A DNA stretch of 64,000 nt from Chloroflexota bacterium (GCA_028873965.1 JAPPMU010000041.1:51374-115373); one strand, 5' to 3'. Positions 51,172 to 60,345 are shown, numbered from the stretch's first letter. Translations and numbers: made by a program. Notes: a model not told the origin generated them from the sequence alone.

Positions 51172-53025
51172 CTAGCGGCGAACCCACCAGACCATGACCG
51201 CCATGATGCCCATCAATCCGGGCAAGAGCAGCCAGGTCGAGAACTGTACAAACTTCTTCTCGTTTACGTCCAGATTCCACTCCCGGTACACGAACTCCCG
51301 GTCACGGATGGACACCAGCGAATAATCCCCCATCAGGTAGTTCGCCGAATTCAGGAACAGCGCCGCTCCTGAACCACGATTGACGTTTTCGTTGGACACG
51401 AAATCGGAGTCGCCGAATACGATAACGTTGGCTATCTGGTTGGTCGTCCCTTGTTCCCCGGGTACGGAAATCGGCAAGTAAATCGCGGGTGCAAATGGCC
51501 CCGGCGGATCGCCTTCGACCGGTTCTATCCGCTCAATGTCGTCGATGAGACTCGACGCCGGGGTCGTCAACGCCAGAGGTATTGGCCTTATTGCACCCGA
51601 TGGGTCCGGGAGAGGCACCAGAGCTGCGGCGCCTGGCATAAGCGTCTCGCCAAGCCGTACCCCTCTGGGTTGGACGATAGACGTCATGGCTTGCAAAGCG
51701 CTCCTGACCTCTTCGAATTCCGGTGTGCCCTGCAACCCTTGAAGGATTCTGCCGATCTCGTTTCTGTCGGGCAACGTGTAGTTATTGATGCGCAAGGTCC
51801 TCGGCGCGTTTGGCTGAGATCCGGCTTCATCACGGATGTATCCCGAGGAAACGATGATCCCCCACGAAGCCAAAAATCCCCGGAAAGACTCGTGGGTGTC
51901 CGGCTCCGCCAATATCATCAGCCTGCTTCGTTCGCGCCGCAGTTCGCCATCCGGGTTCCTGCCCGCCACGAATAGACTCAAAGCCTCAGCGTGGCTTTCA
52001 GGCAGCGCCCCTCGCGGCCCCGCTATGACTAGCAAAGCGGCATCATCGGGCACTGACACGTCGCCGATTTCCGGGTCCCAGTGCCAGGTCGCGACCTCGT
52101 AATTGTCCACTTCCAGCCCTTCGCGAATCTTGGCGTAGCCGTCTTCAGCAGCCCGTGTGATGTCGCGCTCTCCGTGCCCGCTCAGGAAATAGACCTTCTT
52201 CTGCTGCGTTTCGGTTGCCACCAGCAGCGCGGTGTACAAATCCTGCTCCAGCCGGCTGTAAACCCCATCAGTAGGCTGGACCAGATCAATGATGTCCGTG
52301 CCCACTGCTGACACCGCCAGCGTCTCGTATGCCGTGATCCCCTGGCTCCGCGCCAGGTCGGCCTCCTTCTGCGGATCAATGAATTGGTAGGTGAAATTGC
52401 CGCTGCGCCGTGCGAACTCGCCCAGGGTGGTCTCCACCTTGCCCTGCCTGGTTAGCATCTCAATGCTGAGTATCTCGTCCGGATAATAGGCGGTGACGCT
52501 GATCGGGCGGTCCAGCCCGTCCAGCAGGTCGCGCGTCCGTTGCGCCAGCGAAAACTGGTTGGTCGCCGTGGTGTCGGACCTCACGTGGTTTTCGAATGCC
52601 ACGTAGTTGACCAGCGCGACCAGCCCAAAAAATGCGGCGGTCATGATCACCGTGTTAACGCCATACCGCCCCGTCCGGCTGAAAAACGCGGCCAGCACCT
52701 GGCTGAAATACGACAGCCCTACCAACAGTACCAGCACCGCCCCGATGCCGATGACGATCCCGCCGTACAGTTTCAGGGAGCCGATGAACGCCAGGAGCAC
52801 CGCACCCACAATCAGGCCAATCACGCCGGCAATGAGTATCGGCGCGTAGAAAATCGCGATCAGATCGAAGACCGGCTCTATGAAGGAAAACAGCGTGCGC
52901 GACTGTTCCTCCAACGCTTCCGGCTGGTCGCCGGGACTTCCGCCGTCTCCGGCATCCGTCTGGCGGGCCCGCCCCCTGCGCCGGCGCCAATCTCGGGGCC
53001 CGTCTCCGATGCGCTGTTGGCTCAT
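51172..53025 (-). CDS. Gldg family ABC-associated membrane protein
   Basis: The 617-residue protein has a basic N-terminus, several membrane segments (about 50-140), a large extracytoplasmic domain with ISVTAYYPDEI and VYFLSGHGERDI typical of Gldg/ABC_transp_aux proteins, and a C-terminal membrane helix (LLLPGLMGIMAVMVWWV). It partners with the ABC ATPase and permease upstream. In Bacteroidetes such systems take part in gliding; in other phyla the role is unknown. Confidence 0.88.
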   Translation of the reverse strand: MSQQRIGDGPRDWRRRRGRARQTDAGDGGSPGDQPEALEEQSRTLFSFIEPVFDLIAIFYAPILIAGVIGLIVGAVLLAFIGSLKLYGGIVIGIGAVLVLLVGLSYFSQVLAAFFSRTGRYGVNTVIMTAAFFGLVALVNYVAFENHVRSDTTATNQFSLAQRTRDLLDGLDRPISVTAYYPDEILSIEMLTRQGKVETTLGEFARRSGNFTYQFIDPQKEADLARSQGITAYETLAVSAVGTDIIDLVQPTDGVYSRLEQDLYTALLVATETQQKKVYFLSGHGERDITRAAEDGYAKIREGLEVDNYEVATWHWDPEIGDVSVPDDAALLVIAGPRGALPESHAEALSLFVAGRNPDGELRRERSRLMILAEPDTHESFRGFLASWGIIVSSGYIRDEAGSQPNAPRTLRINNYTLPDRNEIGRILQGLQGTPEFEEVRSALQAMTSIVQPRGVRLGETLMPGAAALVPLPDPSGAIRPIPLALTTPASSLIDDIERIEPVEGDPPGPFAPAIYLPISVPGEQGTTNQIANVIVFGDSDFVSNENVNRGSGAALFLNSANYLMGDYSLVSIRDREFVYREWNLDVNEKKFVQFSTWLLLPGLMGIMAVMVWWVRR

Positions 53026-53026
53026 G

Positions 53027-53740
53027 CTACCTCCAGCGCCGCGACTCCAGCGCGCGTATCGAGAGGAACAGGAACAGCGCGGTCACCGTCACAAAGTACA
53101 CGATGTGCGTCGAATCGATGATCCCCCGGTCGAAGTCGTTGAAATGACTGGTGAAACCCAGTTGGTTGAATATCGTCGCCCAAACCCCGGTGACCACGTC
53201 GCCGATGAATGAAGTGGCGTACAGGACCACCAGGATCCCGGTGCCCACCACCGCGGCGACGATCTGGTTGCTGGTCAGCGTGGAGGTAAGGATACCCACC
53301 GCAAGCGCGGCCGCGCCGTAGAGAATCAGGCCCAGGTAACCGGAGTAAATCGGCCCCGGGTCCGGCGTCGCAAACAGCAGCAGCAGGATTACATAATAGG
53401 AGGTCAGGGACAGCAGGAACAGCAGGAACACGAAGCTCGCCAGGTATTTGCCCAGTATCACTTCCCAGTCCCGCACCGGCGAGGTCAGGAGCAGTTCGAT
53501 CGTGCCCAGCTTCTGCTCTTCCGCCAGCAGACGCATCGTCAGCGCCGGCGCCAGGGGAATCAGCAGGAACGTCGCCCCCTGGAAGAAATTGCTTAGAGAA
53601 GCCTCGGGAAACGGGTTGCCCAGGTCACGAACGAAGAAAAACCCGCTCAGCGCCATGAAGATGAGCGCCACGATGTACGCCACGGGGCTGCTGAAGTAGA
53701 TCTGGATTTCCTTGAACGCCACCGCGCGGATGGTTCGCAT
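53027..53740 (-). CDS. ABC-2 type transporter permease
   Basis: The 237-residue protein has six membrane segments and the ABC-2 permease pattern: AVAFKEIQIYFSSPVAYIVALIF, MRLLAEEQKLGTIELLLTSPV and WEVILGKYLASFVFLLFLL. It ends 1 base before the Gldg start. It forms the membrane part of the exporter with the ATPase. Confidence 0.9.
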   Translation of the reverse strand: MRTIRAVAFKEIQIYFSSPVAYIVALIFMALSGFFFVRDLGNPFPEASLSNFFQGATFLLIPLAPALTMRLLAEEQKLGTIELLLTSPVRDWEVILGKYLASFVFLLFLLSLTSYYVILLLLFATPDPGPIYSGYLGLILYGAAALAVGILTSTLTSNQIVAAVVGTGILVVLYATSFIGDVVTGVWATIFNQLGFTSHFNDFDRGIIDSTHIVYFVTVTALFLFLSIRALESRRWR

Positions 53741-53755
53741 CGTTATCCGGTCCGG

Positions 53756-54769
53756 CTACTCTATGTCGTCTTCCGCTGTTGTCACCCGCAGGAATATTTC
53801 CTCCAGGCTCATGCTGGTCATCTGCATGCTCAGCAGGCTCCATCCGTTGCTCACTACCGTGCGCGAAATGTCGTCCCGCAGGTCCAACCCTTCCCGGAAC
53901 TTGACGCGGTAAGCGTTCACGCCCGGACGCGGGTGGTGGGTCACCTCGGTGGCGCCTTCGATGCCGCGCAATACCGGCAGCACTTCCGCCGGCGGCCCGC
54001 CGATCTCAACTTCCAGTTGCGCCACGCCGCGCAGATGCTGCGCCAGGTTGTTCGGCGTGTCGGCGGCCACGATGTGCCCCTCGTGGATGATCAAGACCCG
54101 CTCGCAGATCATGCTGACCTCCGGCAGGATGTGGCTGCTCAGGACCACCGTCTGCTCCCGGCCCAGGTCCTGGATCAGGCTCCGGGTCTCCACTACCTGG
54201 ATGGGATCGATCCCGATGGTGGGCTCGTCCAGTACCAGCACTTCCGGCTCGTGCAGGATAGCCTGCGCGATCCCGACCCGTTGCCGGAAACCCTTGGACA
54301 GCTTACCGATAAGGGTCTTGTGGTAATCCTCCAGGCGGCACACGTCAATCACGTCATCGATCCGCCGGCGAATGCTGCGGCCGTTCATGCCCCGCAGGGT
54401 GCCCATGTATTTCAGATAACTGGTCACCGTCATCTCGGTGTGCAGCGGAACCGATTCCGGCAGATAGCCGACGCGTTTGCGCACCTCCAGCGACTTCTCC
54501 ACCACGTCGTACCCGTCCAGGGTTACCGTGCCCCGCGTCGGCGGCATGAACCCCGTCAGAATGCGCATGGTGGTCGTCTTTCCTGCTCCGTTCGGACCCA
54601 GGAATCCCAGGATCTCTCCTCGCCGCACTGTGAAATTCACGTTCTCCACCGCCGGCATGGGGCCGTAGTAGTGCGTCAGGTCGCGGACCTCGATCATCGC
54701 GTCGACGTCCGCCGCCTCCGTTACCGGATCCAACTCCAGGTCAGCTTGATTTTCTGCATCTACTGCCAT
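53756..54769 (-). CDS. ABC transporter ATP-binding protein
   Basis: ATG 54769 (MAVDAENQADLELDPV) is used; the longer track ORF has no coding sign. The 337-residue protein has Walker A FLGPNGAGKTTTMRIL, LSKGFRQRVGIAQAILHEP as signature, and VLDEPTIGIDP as Walker B. The C-terminal extension is a regulatory domain common in CcmA/Gldg-associated ATPases. First gene of the minus-strand ATPase-permease-Gldg-DUF4340-cinA run. Confidence 0.92.
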   Translation of the reverse strand: MAVDAENQADLELDPVTEAADVDAMIEVRDLTHYYGPMPAVENVNFTVRRGEILGFLGPNGAGKTTTMRILTGFMPPTRGTVTLDGYDVVEKSLEVRKRVGYLPESVPLHTEMTVTSYLKYMGTLRGMNGRSIRRRIDDVIDVCRLEDYHKTLIGKLSKGFRQRVGIAQAILHEPEVLVLDEPTIGIDPIQVVETRSLIQDLGREQTVVLSSHILPEVSMICERVLIIHEGHIVAADTPNNLAQHLRGVAQLEVEIGGPPAEVLPVLRGIEGATEVTHHPRPGVNAYRVKFREGLDLRDDISRTVVSNGWSLLSMQMTSMSLEEIFLRVTTAEDDIE

Positions 54770-54916
54770 GATCGATTCTGCTCGGGGGTTGGTGCTGGCG
54801 CGAAAATACCGGAATTGCGGTTGGCTGGCATACGCCGACGCCGGGTCAACGGATCTGCGACCTCGGCGCCGGTGAGAAACGGCTGCGGATTTCACCCTTT
54901 GAATTAGCGTGGCGGC

Positions 54917-54981
54917 TATGATATTCTATGCGCCGCAATTTCACAAGACGGCGCGGCCCCGTCCTTACGGGGCTTATTTTA
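54917..54981 (+). promoter_or_regulatory. speD leader with attenuator-like hairpins
   Basis: A TATGAT at 54917-54922 is a possible -10. It is followed by hairpin GCGCCG-(13)-CGGCGC (54930-54954) and, 1 base later, GCCCCGT-CCTT-ACGGGGC (54956-54973) with TTATTTTA. This is a terminator shape on the plus strand, yet no plus-strand gene lies upstream (the ABC ATPase is divergent), so it would stop transcription of speD itself. The ATG of speD is 22 bases further. Confidence 0.55.
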
Positions 54982-55003
54982 TCGGCGGGGGCTCGGCAGA
55001 AGG

Positions 55004-55435
55004 ATGCATCTGATCATTGACGGTTTCGGCGGCGACCACGCCATGATGTGGGACACCGACCGCCTGCGATCCTTCCTCCATGAATACCCGGCCGCCCTGG
55101 GGATGACCAGGATCACCGAACCGGAAGTCCTCGAATACCACGGCCCCAAACCCGCCGATAACGGCATCTCCGGCTTCGTGATCATCGCTGAGAGCCACAT
55201 CAGCGTTCACACCTTCCCGGAGCGCGACTACGTCAACATCGATGTTTTCTCCTGCAAATCCTTCGACCACGAGCAGGCCCTCGCCGATGCCCGCTCCCTG
55301 TTCGACCTGAGCAGCGTGAAAACGTGGTTGCTCGACCGCGGCCTGGAATGGCTCGACGCCGACCAGGGCGCCCGCGAAACCCAGCGCCAGCGCACGGTTC
55401 TCCAGACCGCCGCCTCCGGCTCTCCCGTTGCCTGA
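55004..55435 (+). CDS. speD: S-adenosylmethionine decarboxylase proenzyme
   Basis: The 143-residue protein is the short bacterial form. ESHISVHTFPERDYVNIDVFSC contains the Ser that becomes the pyruvoyl group after self-cleavage between Glu and Ser, plus the catalytic His and Cys. It makes decarboxylated SAM, the aminopropyl donor of spermidine synthesis. It is coupled to the agmatinase gene by an 8-base overlap. No speE was found in the window. Confidence 0.93.
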   Translation: MHLIIDGFGGDHAMMWDTDRLRSFLHEYPAALGMTRITEPEVLEYHGPKPADNGISGFVIIAESHISVHTFPERDYVNIDVFSCKSFDHEQALADARSLFDLSSVKTWLLDRGLEWLDADQGARETQRQRTVLQTAASGSPVA

Positions 55436-56327
55436 TCCCGAAAGACCGCCCGTCCCCTGGACGCCTACTAACTTCCTGGCGCTCCCACCCGAGCAGTCCT
55501 CGCTGGATACGGCGGCTGCCGTCCTCATCCCCGTCCCCATAGATAGCACCACGTCTTTCCGCACCGGCGCCCGCCACGGCCCCGCTGCCATCATCACAGC
55601 CTCCGCCGCCCTGGAAGACTACGACATCGAACTCGGTGTGGACGTCGCCGATTTCGGTATCCACACGACGCCTCCCCTGGAGCCCCACGTCGGCGACCCC
55701 CATCACATGGTGGAACGGGTTGGGTCGGCAGTTTCCCACTACGCCGCCCAGGGGTCGGGGAAACTCACCGGCGTAATCGGCGGCGACCATTCCGCCAGCA
55801 TCGGCTCGGCCTTCGCCCAACTCGACCGCTATCCGAACCTTTCCGTTCTCTACATCGACGCCCACGCCGACCTGCGCGACGAATACCAGGGAACGCGCTG
55901 GGGTCACGGCTCCGGAGCCCGCCGCATCGCCGAGCGTTGTCCGATCTCGCTGATCGGAGTGCGCAACCTGGCACTCGAAGAAAGGCAGTACATCGATGCC
56001 CGCCGCATCCCGGTCTGCTACTGGCCACCGGGAAACGCAGGCGAACTGGATGACATAATCGCCGGATTACCCTCAGACGTTTACATCAGCGTCGACTTGG
56101 ATGTCCTGGATCCCGCCGAAATGCCGGCGGTGGGGACACCCGAGCCCGGCGGCATGCGTTGGCTGGAACTAACCGGAATCCTGCGGCGCGTCTGCCAGGA
56201 ACGCCATGTCGTCGGATTCGACGTGTGCGAACTCGCGCCGGACCAGGGCTTACCCGCCCACTCATACGTCGCAGCCAAGCTGGTCTACAAGTTGATTGCC
56301 TACGCGCTCGGCCCCCGCTGGGGCTGA
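55428..56327 (+). CDS. speB: Agmatinase/arginase family ureohydrolase
   Basis: The 299-residue protein (TTG start overlapping speD) has the complete binuclear manganese set: IGGDHSAS, YIDAHADLRD and SVDLDVLDPAEMPAVGTPEPGG. Pairing with speD makes agmatinase (agmatine to putrescine and urea) more likely than arginase. The two genes provide the putrescine and the aminopropyl donor for polyamine synthesis. Confidence 0.9.
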   Translation: MPDPERPPVPWTPTNFLALPPEQSSLDTAAAVLIPVPIDSTTSFRTGARHGPAAIITASAALEDYDIELGVDVADFGIHTTPPLEPHVGDPHHMVERVGSAVSHYAAQGSGKLTGVIGGDHSASIGSAFAQLDRYPNLSVLYIDAHADLRDEYQGTRWGHGSGARRIAERCPISLIGVRNLALEERQYIDARRIPVCYWPPGNAGELDDIIAGLPSDVYISVDLDVLDPAEMPAVGTPEPGGMRWLELTGILRRVCQERHVVGFDVCELAPDQGLPAHSYVAAKLVYKLIAYALGPRWG

Positions 56328-57039
56328 TCCGACACCCACGTCGCGTGGTAAATTTGCCGTCGCTCGCAAGCCGGCCGTTCTTGCCGCCCAAATTGCTGAC
56401 AGTTCCCTTCAACGCGGTCAAGAACGCCCGTGCTATCATAACGTTGCAGGCGAGAAATCCTCATCCCGACCAGGTCTCGGGCGCAAACGGCCACCAAGAT
56501 CAGCATCCAAGTCGCTAACGGCGTCGAGGGAGACTGTCTCCGACCGGCTTATTCGGGGCAGTCGCCCGGCCACCGGGCCCGCCACAGCCCGCCGTGCCGT
56601 GGGCACGGACAATGAGAGCAAAAAACCAAAGCGCAAACCCCCGGCCGTGGGGCTGATAACCGCTTCGAGACCTGGTCACCGCAAAATCGCCTGTCAGATC
56701 AACCGACGAAACCGGAAAGGATGCCTATCGAAACATTTTCAGTGCTGCTTTGCGGGTCAACGGCTGTTCGCCTGTCCGTTGACCCGGTTCGCATGGCGTT
56801 AGTCCGCTGCCTGAACCAACCCGTAACCCCTGAGCCAGGATTGTTTGGCCGGCGTGCGTGGCGCGATTCGGAAGGCGGCTATCGGGAAGCTGTCGCCGGG
56901 TCTGGCTCGATCCCGGCGCTCCGGCGTGCCGTCAGTTTTCTTGACAATGCCGGCGGGCCAACCCTAGAATTTCGGCATTCCGCGCGCTCGCGCGCCCCGG
57001 AACCTACCCACGCGCGCCTCCCGGCGCAAGGAGTTTCCC
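56328..57039. other. 712-bp non-coding region with hairpins and a promoter
   Basis: No convincing gene was found; the track ORFs here lack start signals and coding pattern. It contains a TGC-extended TATCAT near 56433, hairpins CCGTGCC/GGGCACGG (about 56593-56611) and CGGGTCAACGG-(12)-CCGTTGACCCG (56753-56786), and the promoter at 56941. A small RNA is possible but not supported beyond this. Confidence 0.45.
56941..56970 (+). promoter_or_regulatory. Sigma70-type promoter of the HMGL-like gene
   Basis: TTGACA (56941-56946, consensus), 18-base spacer, TAGAAT (56965-56970). The start codon is at 57040, giving a leader of about 60 bases with CGCGCGCTCGCGCGCC able to form a hairpin. Confidence 0.7.
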
Positions 57040-58233
57040 ATGCCAAACCAATGGCCCACTGTCCACTATAAAGAGGAGGGCATGCGTGAGGGCATGCAGA
57101 TCGAGGACGCCAACATCGCCGTCGATGACAAGGTCGAACTCCTCGATATGCTGTCCGACACCGGCCTCACCAGCATCGTCGTCGGCTCCTTCGTCAGTCC
57201 CCGGTGGACGCCCCAGATGGAGCGCATCGACGAGATCGTCACCAAGTTCACGCCCAAGCTCGGCGTCACCTATACCGCCCTCGCCCTGAACGCCCGGGGC
57301 GTCGAGCGCGCCCGCGCCTACTCTCCGCCCCTGACCATCGAGCGCGACGCTTATCCGCGCCTGTCCTGCCACCTGTGCGACGTGTTCGCCCGCCGCAACA
57401 CCAACCGCAGCCAGATGCAGGAGATGGAGCGCTGGCCCGCCATTATCGCGCAGGCTCAGGAAATGGGGATCACCCAGGCCGGCATCGGCTGCAACGCCTC
57501 CTGGGGTTCAAACTTCCTCGGCGAGTTCGAAGTCGACACCCTGATGACTCTGTTCGAATACCAGCACGGGCTGTGGGAAGAGGCCGGCATCGGCGTCCGC
57601 AGCTGCTCCATGGGCGACCCCATGAGCCACTGCACGCCGGCCAAGGTCGAGGAAAGCATCACCCGCGTCAAGGAGCGCTGGCCCGAGATCAACCACTTCC
57701 GGCTGCACCTCCACAACGGCCGCAACATGGCCATCGCCTCCGCCTACGCCGCCATGCGCATCCTCGGCCCCGAGGATACCCTTGAGCTGGACGGCACCAT
57801 CGGCGGTTTCGGCGGTTGCCCCTACTGTGGCAACGGGCGTGCCACCGGCATGGCCCCTACCGAAGACCTGCTTCACATGATGGAGGATATGGGTATCCCC
57901 ACCGGTGTGGACATCGACAAGCTCGTCGATTGTGTGTGGGCCGCCGAGCGCATCATCGGACGCGAGCTTTACGGTCATGTCTCCAAGGCCGGCCCGCGGC
58001 CTCGCACCAGCGCCGGCAACCTCTACGACATCAACATGCCTTTCGTGGAAACCCTTGAACAGGCCACCCACTTCAAGAAGGGCGAGCAGATGTATGAGGG
58101 CGGTCTCTACCCTTACCGTGAGCCCGTCACCAGCCCCTACCGCGACCGCATCGACCAGGGCCAACCCGCTTTCGGCACCGGTCCCGACGACTTCCCCTGG
58201 AACCAGGACTGGCTCCCCAAAGCCGGCAGCTAA
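57040..58233 (+). CDS. HMGL-like (DRE-TIM) family carbon-carbon lyase or synthase
   Basis: The 397-residue protein starts after CAAGGAG. It has a variant DRE-TIM motif, EEGMREGMQIED in place of the usual RDGxQ, the metal-binding His pair in FRLHLHNGRNMAIA (about 223-236) and GGFGGCPYCGNGRATGMAPTEDLLHMMEDMGI near 262-293, as in HMG-CoA lyase and citramalate-type enzymes. It therefore belongs to this superfamily, but the substrate is open. The C-terminal 70 residues (from about 325) are an extension without known motif. Confidence 0.85.
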   Translation: MPNQWPTVHYKEEGMREGMQIEDANIAVDDKVELLDMLSDTGLTSIVVGSFVSPRWTPQMERIDEIVTKFTPKLGVTYTALALNARGVERARAYSPPLTIERDAYPRLSCHLCDVFARRNTNRSQMQEMERWPAIIAQAQEMGITQAGIGCNASWGSNFLGEFEVDTLMTLFEYQHGLWEEAGIGVRSCSMGDPMSHCTPAKVEESITRVKERWPEINHFRLHLHNGRNMAIASAYAAMRILGPEDTLELDGTIGGFGGCPYCGNGRATGMAPTEDLLHMMEDMGIPTGVDIDKLVDCVWAAERIIGRELYGHVSKAGPRPRTSAGNLYDINMPFVETLEQATHFKKGEQMYEGGLYPYREPVTSPYRDRIDQGQPAFGTGPDDFPWNQDWLPKAGS

Positions 58234-58252
58234 ACCAAATCTGCCAGTCGGC

Positions 58253-58287
58253 AATGAGGGGCGGGTTCCGTGAACCCGCCCCTCATT
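58253..58287. terminator. Strong hairpin between convergent genes
   Basis: AATGAGGGGCGGGTTC-CGT-GAACCCGCCCCTCATT is a perfect 16-bp stem. It lies between the stops of the plus-strand HMGL gene and the minus-strand BNR gene, so it can end transcription in both directions, although the T-tract is short. Confidence 0.8.
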
Positions 58288-58313
58288 ATGCCCGTGACTA
58301 TGCGCGGTTGCGC

Positions 58314-59303
58314 CTATGCCGAAGTGCAAGCCACCGAAATCACGTTCTGCGCCATCTCTGGCAGCTGGTCGGACGACCACGAGGCTCCGCCGTCATGGGT
58401 TCCGAATACCTGGCCCCGACGGGTGCAGAAGTAAACCTGCGACGGATCCTGCCGGTTTACGGCCACGCCGAAGGTGGTGCTGCCGGGGCTGACGCCCGAG
58501 TCGAACCGCTCCCAGCTCTCGCCCAGGTTGGTGGTCCGCATCACGCCGCCCTGTTCGCTCCCGAAGTTCATGCCTACGCAGGCGTACAGTGTGTTGGCGT
58601 CGCTGGGATCGCGCACGATGCCGCGCGAATACTTGATGTCGGAGAACCTGTCGAACTCGCAGTCCTGCCAGGACGCTCCCCGGTCAGCACTCCGCCACAC
58701 GCCCGTGCGGTTGGAGATCAGCACCGACTGCGAATCTGCGCCCCCCACGGCCACGCCGTGCAGGTCCAGCAGGTCCACGTCGCCGGCGAACTCGCTGTTT
58801 CGGATCGTCCAGGTATGGCCTCCGTCCGTGCTGCTCGCTGCGCCGCCCACTTCCAGGGCCGCGTACATGTTGTCCGGATTGCTGGCTTCGATATCGATGC
58901 CCAGGATCCGCATGGCGAACGCCATTTGCACCTGCGCCGGATTCGACACCGTCGCTATGTGCCCCCAGTTCTCGCCGCCATCCTCGCTCTTGTAAACCTC
59001 GGCGCCCTCGGTGCCCAGGAACATGATATTGGAGTCATTGGGGTGGAACCGAATGGACCACACCACACGCCCCTCGGTCATGTTCATGCGCTGCCAGTGC
59101 TCGCCGCCGTCGGTGCTCCGGTAGACGCCTCGCTGCGTCCCACAGAAGATCGTGCGCGGGTCGTTGGGATGTATGGCTATGGCCCGCGCCTGCGTGGCCG
59201 GCGCCAATCCATCGGTGAGCAGATCCCAGTGTGCATCGCCCGCCGTCTTCCGGTACAGTCCGCTGGCTTCGGCGCCAACGTAAACGATTGTGTTGCCTGC
59301 CAT
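58314..59303 (-). CDS. BNR/YCF48-like repeat beta-propeller protein
   Basis: ATG 59303 with GGAGG upstream gives 329 residues. Sialidase-type repeats recur about every 45-50 residues (STDGGEHWQRM, SEDGGENWGHI, STDGGHTWTIR, SADRGASWQD, TTNLGESWERF, THDGGASWSSD), building a beta-propeller. No signal peptide or catalytic residues of sialidase are visible, so it is probably a cytoplasmic binding or hydrolase-like protein. Such proteins are abundant in Chloroflexota and often lie near catabolic genes. Confidence 0.85.
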   Translation of the reverse strand: MAGNTIVYVGAEASGLYRKTAGDAHWDLLTDGLAPATQARAIAIHPNDPRTIFCGTQRGVYRSTDGGEHWQRMNMTEGRVVWSIRFHPNDSNIMFLGTEGAEVYKSEDGGENWGHIATVSNPAQVQMAFAMRILGIDIEASNPDNMYAALEVGGAASSTDGGHTWTIRNSEFAGDVDLLDLHGVAVGGADSQSVLISNRTGVWRSADRGASWQDCEFDRFSDIKYSRGIVRDPSDANTLYACVGMNFGSEQGGVMRTTNLGESWERFDSGVSPGSTTFGVAVNRQDPSQVYFCTRRGQVFGTHDGGASWSSDQLPEMAQNVISVACTSA

Positions 59304-59393
59304 GATGCTGCCTCCTGATCCTGTGTCGTCGGTCTGGTTAGCCGTTGCCGCCATTTCAGCAGACCGCCCCTAGGATGTCAAACCGGACCCGAC

Positions 59394-59528
59394 CTCACGC
59401 GCCCCACTTTTGACCAAAAAGTCATCGCGAGCGCAGCGTGGCAATCTCGTTGGCGCAACGAGGTGTCTTGCCGTAACGAGATCCCTATGTCGCTACGCTC
59501 CTCGCGATGACCAGTTGAGTACGCGTGA
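59394..59528. repeat. Palindromic mobile-like element, copy 3
   Basis: Ends CTCACGCG and CGCGTGAG, with inner GAGCGCAGCGTGGCAATCTCG and CGAGATCCCTATGTCGCTACGCTC. More diverged than the copies at 33003 and 33151. Confidence 0.75.
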
Positions 59529-59588
59529 GAGGCTTGATTCGGAGCAGCCCATTCAGCCCGCCGCTTGCCGCAGAACCAATCCCCGCGG

Positions 59589-60335
59589 TCACTCTCCCGT
59601 CCGGCGGTTCCCTGCCACCGCCAGCGTCAAGCACCAGACCGACACGGCGCCGGCATCCTTGAGCGCCGCCGCACAGACCTCTAGCGTGCTTCCGGTTGTG
59701 GCCACGTCGTCTACCAAAATGATCTGCGCGCCATCAACATCGTTGGGACGGGAGACGGCGACGCTGTCCGCCACGTTGGCCGCTCTGCTGACCGCGCTGG
59801 TCATCCCGGCCTGGGGATCGACCCTACGGGTTCGCGCCAGCAGTTCACCGTAATAAGGCACGTCGCAGCGCCCAGCCACCCTACGTGCCAACAGTTCCGC
59901 CTGGTTGTACCCCCGTTCGCGCCGGCGGCTCGCGTGCATGGGTACCGGAGCCATCAGGTCACCCGGAAGCGGATTTCCCTTCAGGTATTCGGCCAGCATG
60001 TCGCCCAACTGCGGCGCGGCAGCCTTGATGCCGCCATATTTCAAGGCCAGTATCGCTTGCCGGATGCTTCCTTCATATCGGTACGGAGCGCGCACGCCGT
60101 CGAACCGCCGACCCGATTGCGCGCAAGCCTGGCACAGCTCGAACTCGCTGTGCGCCGCGCAAACTCGGCAACACGGCGGAACCAACCACGGCAATTCCTG
60201 CGCACACCGGTCGCAAATGATCTTGCCTGAGCCACCGCACCCTGCGCATTCCAAAGGGTACAGCGCATCCAGCAGGGTCCGGCCGGCCTGCTCGGCCAAG
60301 CCTCGCACCGGCGCCAGGCGTCGCATCAGTGACAT
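59589..60335 (-). CDS. comF: ComF family phosphoribosyltransferase-like protein
   Basis: The 248-residue protein has an N-terminal zinc finger (CAGCGGSGKIICDRCAQ and CCRVC), LKYGGIKAAAPQLGDMLAEYL, PVPMHASRRRERGYNQAELLAR, and the PRPP-binding motif ILVDDVATTGSTLE near the C-terminus. ComF proteins are needed for DNA uptake in some species. It runs in the same direction as the Nudix gene 10 bases upstream. Confidence 0.92.
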   Translation of the reverse strand: MSLMRRLAPVRGLAEQAGRTLLDALYPLECAGCGGSGKIICDRCAQELPWLVPPCCRVCAAHSEFELCQACAQSGRRFDGVRAPYRYEGSIRQAILALKYGGIKAAAPQLGDMLAEYLKGNPLPGDLMAPVPMHASRRRERGYNQAELLARRVAGRCDVPYYGELLARTRRVDPQAGMTSAVSRAANVADSVAVSRPNDVDGAQIILVDDVATTGSTLEVCAAALKDAGAVSVWCLTLAVAGNRRTGE

Positions 60336-60345
60336 TACCGCCTAC

